Part shown: piece after piece, positions 32,713-32,822 of the stretch | Layout: each line of letters starts with the position of its first letter | How positions within the stretch are numbered: the stretch's first letter is position 1 | From: an uncultured Lachnospiraceae bacterium | Lineage (GTDB): Bacteria > Bacillota > Clostridia > Lachnospirales > Lachnospiraceae | Reading direction: 5' to 3' | Assembly (NCBI GenBank): GCA_910589385.1 | Contig: CAJUTU010000038.1 | Span: 1 to 32,822, forward strand | DNA: 32,822 nt | Program-made: the position numbers and the translations under genes | The notes under the pieces: model-generated | What the model was told of the DNA's origin: nothing | The model's database searches: none | What the model saw: the letters and a program-made list of their open reading frames with translations, nothing else

Positions 32713-32758
32713 AAACGACCGGGAAATGTGGATTTCTTCACATTCCCCGGTCGTTTTT
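32713..32758 (+). terminator. Strong rho-independent terminator
   Basis: Arms of 18 bases (32713-32730 and 32739-32756) around loop GATTTCTT pair with a single mismatch and contain the GC-rich core CGACCGGG. A run of five T (32754-32758) follows on the plus strand. The reverse direction has only TTTC, so rightward termination is favoured. Confidence 0.8.
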
Positions 32759-32774
32759 CCCATAATCCCTGGAT

Positions 32775-32816
32775 TCTCGGAGTTAACATGACGAGGTTGG
32801 TACCTTCACTCCGAGA
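32775..32816. other. Unassigned stem-loop at the window edge
   Basis: TCTCGGAGT (32775-32783) and ACTCCGAGA (32808-32816) pair perfectly, with a small inner stem AGGT-TGGT-ACCT. No T-run follows. It may belong to a gene or RNA beyond the window; nothing else is seen in the last 60 bases. Confidence 0.35.
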
Positions 32817-32822
32817 GCCTCA

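Larger units (their letters stand above)
32604..32760 (+). ncRNA. Candidate short non-coding transcript
   Basis: Between the rightward promoter and the terminator lie about 155 bases with no open frame. They would fold into the 18-bp hairpin, a small GTAGG/CCTAC stem near 32669 and the terminator hairpin. Expression is a prediction only; this stretch could equally be the end region of a mobile element. Confidence 0.35.

Overview
The window looks like a chromosomal accessory region of a gut Firmicute, most likely a Lachnospiraceae-type Clostridium. This is judged from strong AGGAGG ribosome sites, TTGACA/TATAAT-type promoters, a phosphorylative L-fucose pathway and the protein families present; no taxonomic marker is visible. 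Every protein gene I support lies on the minus strand, so transcription runs from high to low coordinates.

Region 1 (about 1-12.8 kb) is an L-fucose (possibly also D-arabinose) regulon in two transcription units. Unit A starts at a clear promoter at 12734-12706. It encodes a ribose-type ABC importer (permease, double ATPase, second permease, lipoprotein binding protein) followed by L-fuculokinase, L-fucose isomerase and L-fucose mutarotase, and ends at a hairpin terminator at 3759-3705. Unit B starts at a promoter at 3658-3630. It encodes a class II (FbaA/GatY-type) ketose-phosphate aldolase, a LacI-family regulator and a second FGGY sugar kinase. Matching CGAAACGTTTCG-like palindromes lie at both promoters, so the LacI protein probably controls both units and itself. 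A canonical AraD-type FucA aldolase is absent.

Region 2 (12.96-15.25 kb) is a cytosolic GH78-type alpha-L-rhamnosidase gene. A degenerate second copy of its own 3' tail and a 16-bp terminator-like hairpin follow it.

Region 3 (15.4-30.76 kb) is a tight 13-gene run with short gaps or overlaps, apparently one operon for an unusual surface glycoconjugate. It encodes a CDP-glycerol-type polymer transferase with a large C-terminal domain, a LicC-like nucleotidyltransferase, two GT2 glycosyltransferases, an SDR, an ATP-grasp/HAD fusion, an FkbM methyltransferase, two radical SAM proteins, two DegT-type aminotransferase relatives, a polysaccharide pyruvyltransferase and a WbqC protein. Three of these enzymes share a small Rossmann-like GAG(Q/R) domain. 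Both radical SAM proteins carry a SPASM-like cysteine region in front of, not behind, the catalytic core. No priming transferase, flippase or polymerase is in the window, and the product is unknown.

Region 4 (30.8-32.8 kb) holds a TnpB-like protein in which all three RuvC catalytic acids appear replaced while the zinc finger is kept. It is followed by a strongly structured non-coding stretch resembling an omega-RNA and preceded by overlapping divergent promoters flanked by copies of one palindrome. This unit lies directly upstream of the glycan operon and is the most interesting candidate for an undescribed RNA-guided regulatory system.
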